This document shows, piece after piece, positions 6,619-13,753 of a stretch of 13,857 nucleotides of DNA. Positions within the stretch are counted from its first letter, which is position 1. Each line of letters begins with the position of its first letter. Location of the stretch: assembly GCA_036403795.1 (NCBI GenBank), contig DASWQJ010000255.1, positions 1-13,857 on the forward strand. The letters run 5' to 3'. Made by a program: the position numbers and the translations under genes. Under the pieces are notes generated by a model. The model was not told where the DNA came from, made no database searches, and worked only from the letters and a program-made list of their open reading frames with translations. Source of the stretch: Stenotrophomonas_A sp036403795. Its GTDB lineage: Bacteria > Pseudomonadota > Gammaproteobacteria > Xanthomonadales > Xanthomonadaceae.

Positions 6619-8409
6619 ATGAACGGCGACGAGCAGTACCGCCATGTCCTGGACACGATGCGCCAGGGGTACATCGAGAACGAGATCGTCCGCGATGTGC
6701 AGGGCAAGGCCGTGGATTACCGCGTCGTGGCGGCCAACCCCCAATACGAGCGCCTGACCGGAACCGAGCGCAATAGCGCCACAGGCCGACTGGCCTCGGA
6801 GGTGGTGCCCGGCCTGGAGACCGAGTGGACGGCACGTTTCGATGAGGTGGTGCGTAGCGGCCGGGCGGCACGCTTCGAGGAGCGGGTCGCGGCGTTGGAC
6901 CGTTGGTATGAAGTCCATGCGTTTCCGCTGGAGGGCGACCGCTTTGCGGTGCTCTACGACGACATCACCGACCGCAAGGACGCCGAGCAAGCCCTGCGCG
7001 AAAGCGAGCAGCGTTTCAAGCAGTTTGGCGAGGCGTCGTCGGCGGGGTTGTGGGTGCGCGAGGCAGCCACCTTGATGATGGAGTACGCCAGTCCTGCGCT
7101 CGGCACCATCTATGGCATCGAGACCGAGAAGATGTTGGGCGGGGTGGAGCTGTGGGCTGCCCTCATCGTGCCGGAGGATCGCGAGGTGGCGCTCTCACAT
7201 CTGCATCGCGCGCGCGATGGCTGTTCGAGCGTGCACGAGTTCCGCATCCAGCGACCGTCCGACCTGAGCTTCCGCTGGATCCGCGACACCGATTTCCCGC
7301 TTCGGGATGAATCCGGCCAGGTGCAGCGCATCGGTGGCATTGCCGAGGACGTGACCGACGCCAAACTGCTGGTGGGCCACCAGGCCGTGCTGTTGGCAGA
7401 GCTGCAGCATCGCGTGCGCAACATCATGGCGATGATCCGTTCGATCACCGCGCGTACCGCCATCGGTGCCGAAGACGTGGCGCGCTATGTCGAACTGTTG
7501 CAGGGCCGGCTGATGGCGCTGGCGCGCGTGCAGGCCTTGCTCACGCGTGCGGCCAGCCAGAGCGTGGACCTGGCCACGGTGATCAGCGATGAGGTGAGCG
7601 TGCAGGCCGGCCACCGCAGCCAATACGAATTGACGGGCCCCAGCCTGATGCTGTCGCCCAAGGCGTCGGAGGTGGTGACGCTGGCCATCCACGAGCTGGC
7701 GACCAACGCCATGAAATATGGCGCGCTCTCGGTGCCGGGCGGCTGCGTGCGGGTGAACTGGCGGGTGTTGCCGGAACACGATCCGCCGTGGGTATCGATC
7801 GAGTGGACCGAGCACAACCTGCCGGCGCCGAAGCCATCGGACGGGCCGCGGCGGCGCGGCTTTGGCAGTGAGCTGATCGAGGCCCGGGTGCCTTACGAAC
7901 TGCGCGGGCGCGGCAAGCTGGACATCACCGCCGAGGAGGTCCGCTGCGTGCTGGAATTCCCATTGCATGACCGCGCCAGCATCCTGGAAACCGATGCGCC
8001 GCCGCCGACGCTGGTGTTCGGTGGTGCGATCGACATGGGTAACGAGAACACGTTGGACGGTGAGCGCATCCTGGTGCTGGAGGACGATTACTACCTGGCC
8101 ACCGATGCGGCACGTGCGCTGCGCGGTGCCGGTGCCGAAGTGCTGGGACCGTGTCGCAGCGAACCGTCGGCCATCGAGTTGATCGACAAGGAACCCCCCA
8201 GCGCGGCGGTCCTGGACATCAACCTGGGGGCCGGGCCGTCGTTTCGCCTGGCGCGCCAACTGCAAACGCACGGCGTGCCGTTCTGCTTCGTCACCGGATA
8301 CGACGCCGACGTGATCCCGCCCGAACTACTGGACGTACCCCGCCTGCAGAAGCCAGTGGATCTGCGCGAGTTGGTGAACACGATCGAAGGGTGGCGATCG
8401 GCGCGCTGA
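6619..8409 (+). CDS. PAS-PAS-HWE histidine kinase with C-terminal receiver
   Basis: This 596-residue cytoplasmic hybrid sensor kinase has no membrane segments. PAS domain 1 covers about 5-120, ending YDDITDRKDAEQAL. PAS domain 2 covers about 128-250, ending GIAEDVTDAKLL, both with the typical PAC ending. The HWE-type dimerisation/phosphoacceptor box is ELQHRVRN, with His264. The catalytic domain shows the N-box HELATNAMKYG (Asn363), the family-defining Trp396-x-Glu398 and the G-box GFGSELI (414-420). A receiver domain spans about 481-596, with Glu488-Asp489-Asp490, phosphoacceptor Asp533 (LDINLG), Thr559 and Lys578, all intact. No ligand-binding cysteine of the LOV type is evident in the PAS domains. 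HWE kinases are best known from alphaproteobacteria. Here no partner output regulator or effector is adjacent, so the receiver could be a phosphate sink or part of a relay. Shine-Dalgarno before the ATG is poor; a small GC hairpin (6594-6610) sits just upstream. Confidence 0.92.
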   Translation: MNGDEQYRHVLDTMRQGYIENEIVRDVQGKAVDYRVVAANPQYERLTGTERNSATGRLASEVVPGLETEWTARFDEVVRSGRAARFEERVAALDRWYEVHAFPLEGDRFAVLYDDITDRKDAEQALRESEQRFKQFGEASSAGLWVREAATLMMEYASPALGTIYGIETEKMLGGVELWAALIVPEDREVALSHLHRARDGCSSVHEFRIQRPSDLSFRWIRDTDFPLRDESGQVQRIGGIAEDVTDAKLLVGHQAVLLAELQHRVRNIMAMIRSITARTAIGAEDVARYVELLQGRLMALARVQALLTRAASQSVDLATVISDEVSVQAGHRSQYELTGPSLMLSPKASEVVTLAIHELATNAMKYGALSVPGGCVRVNWRVLPEHDPPWVSIEWTEHNLPAPKPSDGPRRRGFGSELIEARVPYELRGRGKLDITAEEVRCVLEFPLHDRASILETDAPPPTLVFGGAIDMGNENTLDGERILVLEDDYYLATDAARALRGAGAEVLGPCRSEPSAIELIDKEPPSAAVLDINLGAGPSFRLARQLQTHGVPFCFVTGYDADVIPPELLDVPRLQKPVDLRELVNTIEGWRSAR

Positions 8410-8609
8410 GCGGTTGCCCCGACCGTCGCGGGGGGGGCATTCACCAGGTTGGCGGGCAGCGGATCGGCGGGGTGAGGTGCGCAGGAAGGGGTGGCCAGTG
8501 GGAACTGACAGGGGATCGGTGAGCGGAGGAAGACCAACCCCTTGGGTGCGTGTCGAGGCCTTCGTCGCACAACCCACCGTAAACAGGGCGGGCAAATAGG
8601 GCCGTGCAG

Positions 8610-8651
8610 TTGATCCAGGTCAAGCGCAGGTGTGCAGGTGCTGCCTAGCAT
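8610..8651 (+). promoter_or_regulatory. FNR/Anr-type box and -10 of a class II promoter
   Basis: TTGATCCAGGTCAA (8610-8623) matches the FNR/Anr consensus TTGAT-N4-ATCAA at nine of ten positions. A -10-like TAGCAT lies at 8646-8651. A transcription start about seven bases beyond it (near 8658) would place the box centre (8616.5) at -41.5, exactly the spacing of a class II activated promoter, and leave a leader of about 20 bases before the hydrolase ATG at 8679. No good -35 hexamer is present, as expected for such promoters. The rest of the 269-bp gap (8410-8609) shows nothing recognisable. The regulator itself is not in the window. Confidence 0.55.
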
Positions 8652-8678
8652 CTGCTGCACTTCTTCCGGGTCACCGCC

Positions 8679-10475
8679 ATGTCCGTCACGTCTGCCGCCA
8701 CGCCGCGCCGTCCGCGCTGGCTGGACAACCTCATTCCACTGCGGGCGCGGCTGACCGAGCCGCAGCTGGCGGCGTGGCAACCGGGCAAGCCGGTGATGAG
8801 CGGACTGGGTTGCCGCATCCTGGCCGATCAGTGCGTGCCGGTGGACGGGGGCCTGGCCCTGGCCGCCGATGTGTACCTGCCGCAGGCAACGGGACGCTTT
8901 CCCGCCATCGTGGTGTTTGGCGCGTACAGCAAGGAGTTGCACAGTGCGGGCGTTCCCACCGGTTCCAACGAGGTGGGCTGCCCACCGGTGTTCACCGATC
9001 GCGGGTACGCGCACGTGGTATGCACGCGGCGCGGCATGGGGCGCTCGCAGGGTGAGCCGGCGGTGTTTGGCAATGAGCAGGACGTGGATGACCACGAACA
9101 GCTCATCGCCTGGGCCGCGGCACAGCCGTGGTGCAACGGCGAGGTCGTGATGTACGGCAGTTCGTACTACGGCCTGGTGCAGGCCCAGGTCGCCGTGCGC
9201 AGGCCGCCGGCGTTGAAGGCGTTCTTCGCCAATGAAATGTGCACGGACTACTTTCGCCACATCGTGATGTATGGCGGTGCGCCGAACAATTTTTTCCTGA
9301 GCCTGTGGCTCGGCGCCAACTTCAATCGCACCGTGGTGGGCTTGCGGGTGCCGCCGCTGCTGCGGGCTTGCATCAGCCAATTGACCAACTCGCCGCTCAA
9401 GCGATGGTGGCAGCCGCAGTTGCGAAAGCGGATGCAATCGATCTTGTATGGTTTCATGCGCAAGACCCCGATCCTGCCGGCGCGCCGGTGGTACGCAAAC
9501 TGGTTGATCGACGGCAAGACCCGGCGGACCAACGTGATGCCGCCTGGGCCATCGGGCCAGCTGGATCGCATCGAGATCCCGTTCGTGGTGGTGCAGAACA
9601 TGGCCAACTGGAATATCCACCAGTTTGGCAGCTACGACCTGTGGGACAACGCGCGTACGCCGCTGGGGCGCAAGTGGATGATCCTGGGCAAGGCGGTGTT
9701 CGAGCTGCCCAACTACGACTGGCAATTGGAGGCGTTGGCGTTCTTCGACCACATCCTGCGCGATGCCGACAATGGCTACGCGCGTCAGGCGCCGGTGCGC
9801 TATTGGCTGCACGGAAAAAACGACTACCGATCGGCGCAGGATTTTCCGGCGCCGGGCATGACCGAGCGGCTGTACCTGCATGGCGGCGGGCCGGATGAGC
9901 AAGTGCACCGGCTGTCCACCAGCATGCCATCGGGCGGGTTGAATCGATGGGCGGCCGTGCCGATGGGCGCGCAGACCGTGGGTGGCTTCGACGAGGTGGT
10001 GAACCAGACGTTGGGCTACGAATGGACGGCCCGGCGACCGTGCGAGTACGCCGGGGCGGTGACCTTGAACCTGAAGTTTTCCTGCAACGAGATCGACTCG
10101 CACGTGGTGGCGCGGCTGTCGCTGGTGGACCGGCAGGGCCATGCCACGCTGCTGTCGATGGGCATGGTACGGCCGGCGCGGCGCCGCATCGATGCGATGC
10201 GCAGCACGCGTTGCGAGATCGCGCAGGACGGAGAGGCTTCGGAGCCGTTGATTCCCGGCACGCCGGTGATCCTGCGTTTCAGCCTGACCCCCGCACCGGT
10301 GGCACTGGCAGCGGGGGACCGGCTGCGGCTGGATATCGCCAGCCGCACCGATCTGCTGCGTAGCGACGTCTCGCACGATCATGCGCATTTCGACTGCCAG
10401 GTGCCGCCGTACTTTTCGCGCAACACGCTGCATTACGGGGCCGATGGCTACCTGGAGCTGCATCGCACGGTGTGA
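8679..10475 (+). CDS. CocE/NonD-type alpha/beta hydrolase, triad apparently incomplete
   Basis: The 598-residue protein has no signal peptide. Residues about 50-360 form an X-Pro dipeptidyl-peptidase/cocaine-esterase-like hydrolase domain. It carries PVDGGLALAADVYLP (54-68), the RGMGRSQGE turn (118-126), AAAQPWCNGEVVMYGSS (146-162) and the nucleophile elbow GSSYYG with Ser162. Residues about 370-598 form the jelly-roll domain (PepX C-terminal type), ending DVSHDHAHFDCQVPPYFSRNT. By recall of the family pattern, the acid normally lies in a GWYD- or SWSD-like motif. Here that segment reads NMANWNIHQ, with Asn at 310 or 312. The His normally follows in 'GPW.H' or 'KWL..H'; here it reads KWMILGKAVF with no His. 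The substrate is therefore unknown, and it may be a degenerate or repurposed enzyme. Family members hydrolyse esters, amides or peptides. Shine-Dalgarno is weak; the start follows the FNR-type promoter closely. Confidence 0.85.
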   Translation: MSVTSAATPRRPRWLDNLIPLRARLTEPQLAAWQPGKPVMSGLGCRILADQCVPVDGGLALAADVYLPQATGRFPAIVVFGAYSKELHSAGVPTGSNEVGCPPVFTDRGYAHVVCTRRGMGRSQGEPAVFGNEQDVDDHEQLIAWAAAQPWCNGEVVMYGSSYYGLVQAQVAVRRPPALKAFFANEMCTDYFRHIVMYGGAPNNFFLSLWLGANFNRTVVGLRVPPLLRACISQLTNSPLKRWWQPQLRKRMQSILYGFMRKTPILPARRWYANWLIDGKTRRTNVMPPGPSGQLDRIEIPFVVVQNMANWNIHQFGSYDLWDNARTPLGRKWMILGKAVFELPNYDWQLEALAFFDHILRDADNGYARQAPVRYWLHGKNDYRSAQDFPAPGMTERLYLHGGGPDEQVHRLSTSMPSGGLNRWAAVPMGAQTVGGFDEVVNQTLGYEWTARRPCEYAGAVTLNLKFSCNEIDSHVVARLSLVDRQGHATLLSMGMVRPARRRIDAMRSTRCEIAQDGEASEPLIPGTPVILRFSLTPAPVALAAGDRLRLDIASRTDLLRSDVSHDHAHFDCQVPPYFSRNTLHYGADGYLELHRTV

Positions 10476-10552
10476 GGGCGTAGCTGGCGGTGGCTCGTGG
10501 TGACGTCTGACGACTCGTGGCGGCAGGCAACGGTAAGGCGGTGGCGAGCGCG

Positions 10553-10566
10553 GGCCACGCGTGGCC
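10553..10566. promoter_or_regulatory. Perfect 14-bp palindrome GGCCACGCGTGGCC
   Basis: This is a self-complementary 14-mer, 78 bp after the hydrolase stop and 25 bp before the simple-repeat tracts. No T-run follows, so it is not a standard terminator. It may be a binding site or a chance GC-rich palindrome. The rest of 10476-10590 shows no gene. Confidence 0.3.
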
Positions 10567-10590
10567 GGTAGCCCTCGGTTAGTGTCTTTG

Positions 10591-10620
10591 CCGCTACCGC
10601 TACCGCTACCGCTACCGCTG
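10591..10620 (+). repeat. Hexanucleotide repeat CCGCTA x4 plus CCGCTG
   Basis: Four perfect tandem copies of CCGCTA are followed by one variant copy CCGCTG. It is non-coding and lies between the hydrolase and the ybhP-like gene. Confidence 0.95.
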
Positions 10621-10626
10621 CCGTCG

Positions 10627-10656
10627 TCACCGTCACCGTCACCGTCACCGTCACCG
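10627..10656 (+). repeat. Hexanucleotide repeat TCACCG x5
   Basis: Five perfect tandem copies start six bases after the CCGCTA array. The array leads directly into a perfect palindrome GGGCCCGGGCCC (10656-10667). Confidence 0.95.
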
Positions 10657-10681
10657 GGCCCGGGCCCGAGAACCGAGGCCC

Positions 10682-10709
10682 GGGACTCGGGACTCGGGAC
10701 TCGGGACTC
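10682..10709 (+). repeat. Heptanucleotide repeat GGGACTC x4
   Basis: Four perfect tandem copies of a 7-bp unit, preceded by CCCGAGAACCGAGGCCC, which looks like a decayed inverted version. Similar short G-rich unit arrays are, from memory, common between genes of xanthomonads. Confidence 0.95.
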
Positions 10710-10743
10710 GGCGGTGCGGCAGGCCGGGCAAGCCAGTCCTCAC

Positions 10744-10761
10744 GCGCCCGCCCGGGGGCGC
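10744..10761. promoter_or_regulatory. GC stem-loop before the ybhP-like gene
   Basis: GCGCCC (10744-10749) and GGGCGC (10756-10761) form a perfect stem with a six-base loop, 38 bp before the chosen start. There is no U-tract, so a terminator role is not supported. A -10-like CAGAAT follows at 10765-10770, without a recognisable -35. Confidence 0.25.
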
Positions 10762-10799
10762 TCGGCAGAATGCGGGCGCTCTCCCCAACCTCTCGATGC

Positions 10800-11543
10800 A
10801 TGCCGTCGATCAATATCCTGACCTGCAACCTGCACATGGGCTTCAGCGCGCTCAATCGCCGTTTCGTCCTGCCCGGCCTGCGCGAGGCGATCCGCGGGGT
10901 CGCTGCCGATGTCGTGATGCTGCAGGAAGTGCTCGGCGAGCACGAGCGACATGCGCGCCGCCATGCCGACTGGCCGAGTGGGCCGCAGTATGAATTCATG
11001 GCCGATACGATCTGGCCTCAGTTCGCCTACGGGCGCAACGCGGTGTACCCGCATGGGCACCACGGCAATGCGTTGCTGTCCAAGTATCCGATTGCCCAGT
11101 CGGTGAATCGGGATGTGTCGGTGCAGGGGCATGAGCAACGCGGCCTGCTGCATGCGCAGTTGCGCGTGCCCGGGCACGACCTGGAGGTGCATGCGATCTG
11201 CGTGCACCTGGGGCTGCGCGAGGCGCATCGCAAAAAACAGATCGGCCTGCTCTGCGAAGTGGTGCACGATCAGGTACCGCCCGATGCGCCGCTGGTCGTG
11301 GCGGGAGACTTCAACGATTGGCGCGCACGCGGTCATCGCTTGCTGCGCCGTTGCGGATTGGAGGAGGCCTTTGAGTTGACGAGCGGTCGCCTGGCGAAGA
11401 CGTTTCCGTCGCGCTGGCCGACGCTGCCGCTGGATCGGCTCTATGTACGCCATGCGCGCGTGGAAGAAGCGCGCGTCCTGTCGGGGCGTCCGTGGTCCCA
11501 CCTGTCGGACCATGTGCCCCTGTTGGCGAGGTTGGCGGTATGA
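10800..11543 (+). CDS. ybhP: Endonuclease/exonuclease/phosphatase-fold protein, YbhP-like
   Basis: The 247-residue protein shows the full set of landmarks of the DNase I-like (EEP) metal-dependent phosphoesterase fold: Asn10 in CNLHMGF, the metal-binding Glu43 in LQEV, GHHGNALLS (87-95), His136 in CVHLGL, Asp170 and Asn172 in AGDFND, Asp212 in LDRLY, and the closing SDH (236-238). All catalytic positions look intact. The fold hydrolyses phosphodiester or phosphomonoester bonds in nucleic acids, inositol phosphates or lipids. Its place as first gene before a cardiolipin synthase and a YbhN-like protein matches E. coli ybhP and favours a lipid-related substrate, though none is established. I chose the ATG at 10800 because it directly precedes the first strand; an in-frame ATG at 10770 would add ten residues. 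No strong Shine-Dalgarno precedes either. Three simple-repeat arrays lie 90-210 bp upstream. Confidence 0.88.
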   Translation: MPSINILTCNLHMGFSALNRRFVLPGLREAIRGVAADVVMLQEVLGEHERHARRHADWPSGPQYEFMADTIWPQFAYGRNAVYPHGHHGNALLSKYPIAQSVNRDVSVQGHEQRGLLHAQLRVPGHDLEVHAICVHLGLREAHRKKQIGLLCEVVHDQVPPDAPLVVAGDFNDWRARGHRLLRRCGLEEAFELTSGRLAKTFPSRWPTLPLDRLYVRHARVEEARVLSGRPWSHLSDHVPLLARLAV

Positions 11544-11567
11544 GACGGGAATGTGGGCGTGCGTGGT

Positions 11568-11575
11568 GGAGGAGG
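11568..11575 (+). promoter_or_regulatory. Strong Shine-Dalgarno GGAGGAGG of clsB
   Basis: GGAGGAGG ends five bases before the ATG at 11581 and settles that start. The ATG at 11551 and the long upstream extension overlapping the previous gene are thereby disfavoured. Confidence 0.75.
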
Positions 11576-11580
11576 CCGGC

Positions 11581-12798
11581 ATGAGGGGGGCGCGCTACCT
11601 GGATATGTGCTGGCGCAGCGGTCACCGGGTGTGCCTGCTGGAAAATGGCGAGGCATATTTCGCCCGTGTATTCGAGGCCATCGATGCGGCCCAGCGCGAG
11701 GTGCTGCTGGAAACCTTCATCTGGTTCGAGGACAAGGTGGGCAACGCACTGAAGGTGCACCTGGTCGCCGCGGCACGTCGGGGGGTGCGCGTGCACCTGC
11801 TGGTGGATGCGTTCGGCTCGCCGGACCTGTCGCCGGAATTCGTCAGCGAGCTGGCCGAGGCCGGGGTGGAGCTGCGCCTGTTCGATCCCAAGCCGCGCGT
11901 GCTGGGGGTGCGCCTGAATGTATTCCGGCGGCTGCACCGCAAGCTGGTGGTGGTCGACGAGGCGATCGCCTGGGTAGGTGGCATCAACTACTCCGCCGAC
12001 CACCTCGCCGACTTTGGCCCGGAGGCCAAGCAGGACTATGCCGTGGAGGTGGAAGGGCCGGTGGTCGCGGACATCGTGTCGTTCATGCGTCATGCGGAGA
12101 GCACTGGCGGCACCGGCGAGCGCTGGCAACCGGTGGGCCAGCTGGCCGACGCGCCCGCAGCGGGCAAGGCCGGGGTGTGCTTCCTGCCGCGCGACAACGG
12201 ACGGCGCTCGCGCAGCATCGAGTTGGCCTATCGGCAGGCTTTTCGCGAGGCCAAGCGCGAGATCGTGATCGCCAATGCGTATTTCTTCCCGGGTTACGGT
12301 TTCTTGCGCGATCTGCGCAGCGCCGCGCAACGCGGTGTGCGGGTGTGCATGATTTTCCAGGGCCAGCCGGATACCCCGATGGCCTTGATTGCCGCACGGG
12401 CGCTGTATCGACACCTGGTGGATGCCGGCGTGCATGTATTCGAGTATTGCGAGCGCCCGTTCCACGGCAAGGTGGCGGTGATCGACGGCATTTGGAGTAC
12501 GGTGGGCTCCAGCAACCTGGATCCGCTGAGCCTGGCCCTGAACCTGGAGGCGAACGTGTTCGTGCGTGATGCCGATTTTGCAACCGAGTTGCATCGTTGC
12601 CTGGACCGGCTGATGGCCGACCACTGCCGCGAGATTCCGCCCGACCGGGTGCCAAAGGAACGGTGGTGGCAGCGGCTCACCCAACCGGTGCTGTTCCACG
12701 TGTTGCGCAACTTCCCCGCTTGGGCGCGGTTGCTGTCCACACATCGACCGCGTACGACGCTGATACGGTCCTCGGCCAAAGGCAGTGCCACGCGATGA
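11581..12798 (+). CDS. clsB: Cardiolipin synthase ClsB-type (phospholipase D family)
   Basis: The 405-residue protein has no N-terminal membrane anchor, unlike ClsA. Two phospholipase-D HKD motifs are complete: His119-x-Lys121-x4-Asp126 followed by WVGGINYS, and His295-x-Lys297-x4-Asp302 followed by VGSSNLDPLS. The N-terminus contains the expected ETFIWFEDKVG segment, and the C-terminus ends in LFHVLRNFPAWARLL, an amphipathic stretch like that of ClsB. Enzymes of this group join phospholipids at the inner membrane by phosphatidyl transfer. E. coli ClsB makes cardiolipin, and a PLD-type enzyme of Xanthomonas is known that makes both cardiolipin and phosphatidylethanolamine. Which activity applies here cannot be read from the sequence. 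The gene starts 37 bp after the ybhP-like stop, with a very strong Shine-Dalgarno, and its TGA overlaps the ATG of the next gene, so the three are almost certainly one operon. Confidence 0.9.
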   Translation: MRGARYLDMCWRSGHRVCLLENGEAYFARVFEAIDAAQREVLLETFIWFEDKVGNALKVHLVAAARRGVRVHLLVDAFGSPDLSPEFVSELAEAGVELRLFDPKPRVLGVRLNVFRRLHRKLVVVDEAIAWVGGINYSADHLADFGPEAKQDYAVEVEGPVVADIVSFMRHAESTGGTGERWQPVGQLADAPAAGKAGVCFLPRDNGRRSRSIELAYRQAFREAKREIVIANAYFFPGYGFLRDLRSAAQRGVRVCMIFQGQPDTPMALIAARALYRHLVDAGVHVFEYCERPFHGKVAVIDGIWSTVGSSNLDPLSLALNLEANVFVRDADFATELHRCLDRLMADHCREIPPDRVPKERWWQRLTQPVLFHVLRNFPAWARLLSTHRPRTTLIRSSAKGSATR

Positions 12799-13748
12799 CG
12801 CTCAAGCGCAAGCGGTGGCGCCGGATCCGGCGGGTGGCGTTCCTTGTTTTCCTGGCAGTGGTGGCCTACCTGCTGGTACGTGCGGCGCGCGCGATCGATT
12901 GGGCGCAGGTGGGACAGACGCTGGCCGGTTACAGCGCGGCCACGGTGTTCAAGGCTTGCGCGATCACGGTGGCCAGCTATCTGGTGTACGGCGGCTATGA
13001 GCTGGCGGCACGCCGCGATGCGCGCCACCACTTGCCGGCGCCGCGGGTGATGTCGATGGCGGCGGTGGCCTACGCTTTCAGCCTCAATTTGGGGGCTTTG
13101 CTGGGGGGCGCGGGGTTTCGTTACCGGTTGTATTCACGCGCGGGGATGGGACTGGCCACGGTCGGGCGCGTGGTGGCGTTCGTGCTGGTGACCAGTTGGG
13201 TGGGCTATCTGACGCTGGCCGGTGCGTTGTTCGTATCGGGGCAGGTGCGTCCGCCGCCGGATTGGCGTTTGAGCGGGGAGGCGCTGCCGTGGTTGGGGGC
13301 GGGGATGTTGTTGCTGGTCGCGATCTACCTGGTGGCATGCCAGCGGATGCATGGACGCGTGCTGCATTTTCGAGGGCGGCACTTCCGTTTGCCTTCGCTG
13401 CCGCTGGCGTTGTTGCAGGTCGTGCTGTCGGCGACCAATTGGGCGCTGATGGCGTTGCTGGTGTTCGTGTTGATGCCGCCGGGGGTGGATTTCCCTTCGG
13501 TGTTGGGGGCGTTGCTGGTGGCGGCGGTGGCGTCGGCCATTGCGCATGTGCCGGCGGGGCTGGGGGTGATGGAGGCGGTGTTCATTCCGCTGCTGGACCA
13601 CCAGGCGTCTCAGTCGCAGTTGTTGGCGGCGTTGTTGGCGTATCGGGCGTTTTATTACCTGGGGCCGCTGGTGCTGGCGGCGATGGGTTATGCGGTGCTG
13701 GAGCGGCGAGCGCCGGCGGGTGCGGTGGGGTCGGGGCGCGGGGAATAG
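12795..13748 (+). CDS. ybhN: YbhN-like polytopic membrane protein (LPG-synthase TM/flippase-like family)
   Basis: The 317-residue inner-membrane protein has a very basic start (KRKRWRRIRR). About seven to eight hydrophobic segments lie near residues 13-33, 50-68, 86-105, 123-148, 165-182, 203-228, 234-253 and 275-303. Family hallmarks are SLNLGALLGGAGFRYRLYSRAG (96-117) and the late HVPAGLGVMEAVF (251-263), containing the P-x-G-x-G-x-x-E pattern of UPF0104/lysylphosphatidylglycerol-synthetase membrane domains. It lacks the soluble aminoacyl-transfer domain of MprF, so it is the membrane half only, consistent with lipid flipping or transport in association with ClsB; the substrate is unknown. 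Its ATG overlaps the clsB stop (ATGA, 12795-12798), indicating translational coupling. An upstream in-frame extension inside clsB is rejected because the overlap and the basic N-terminus fit this start. The C-terminal 14 residues are low-complexity. Confidence 0.88.
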   Translation: MTLKRKRWRRIRRVAFLVFLAVVAYLLVRAARAIDWAQVGQTLAGYSAATVFKACAITVASYLVYGGYELAARRDARHHLPAPRVMSMAAVAYAFSLNLGALLGGAGFRYRLYSRAGMGLATVGRVVAFVLVTSWVGYLTLAGALFVSGQVRPPPDWRLSGEALPWLGAGMLLLVAIYLVACQRMHGRVLHFRGRHFRLPSLPLALLQVVLSATNWALMALLVFVLMPPGVDFPSVLGALLVAAVASAIAHVPAGLGVMEAVFIPLLDHQASQSQLLAALLAYRAFYYLGPLVLAAMGYAVLERRAPAGAVGSGRGE

Positions 13749-13753
13749 CACGC

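Noticed and set aside
7195..8271. A 358-residue minus-strand open frame opposite the HWE kinase
   Set aside because: It shows no domain pattern and has antisense-like composition; the kinase frame carries all catalytic motifs.
8410..8470. Rho-independent terminator after the kinase
   Set aside because: A G-run is present but there is no clean stem and no T-tract on the plus strand.
8091..10463. A 790-residue open frame on the minus strand opposite the hydrolase and kinase receiver
   Set aside because: It has an Arg/His/Pro/Gln-rich composition typical of antisense frames, it runs across an intergenic region, and it conflicts with two well-supported genes.
10561..10821. Open frames translating the simple repeats (LPLPLP/SPSPSP, and VTVTVT/AVAVAV on the other strand)
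   Set aside because: The periodic peptides are just the translation of the 6-bp arrays and run into the neighbouring gene out of frame.
11443..11580. Longer clsB start within the ybhP-like gene
   Set aside because: The extra 46 residues are Arg/Cys/Trp-rich out-of-frame translation of the upstream gene, and GGAGGAGG points to the ATG at 11581.
11311..12744. A 477-residue minus-strand open frame opposite clsB
   Set aside because: It is an antisense shadow; clsB on the plus strand has two complete HKD motifs and operon context.
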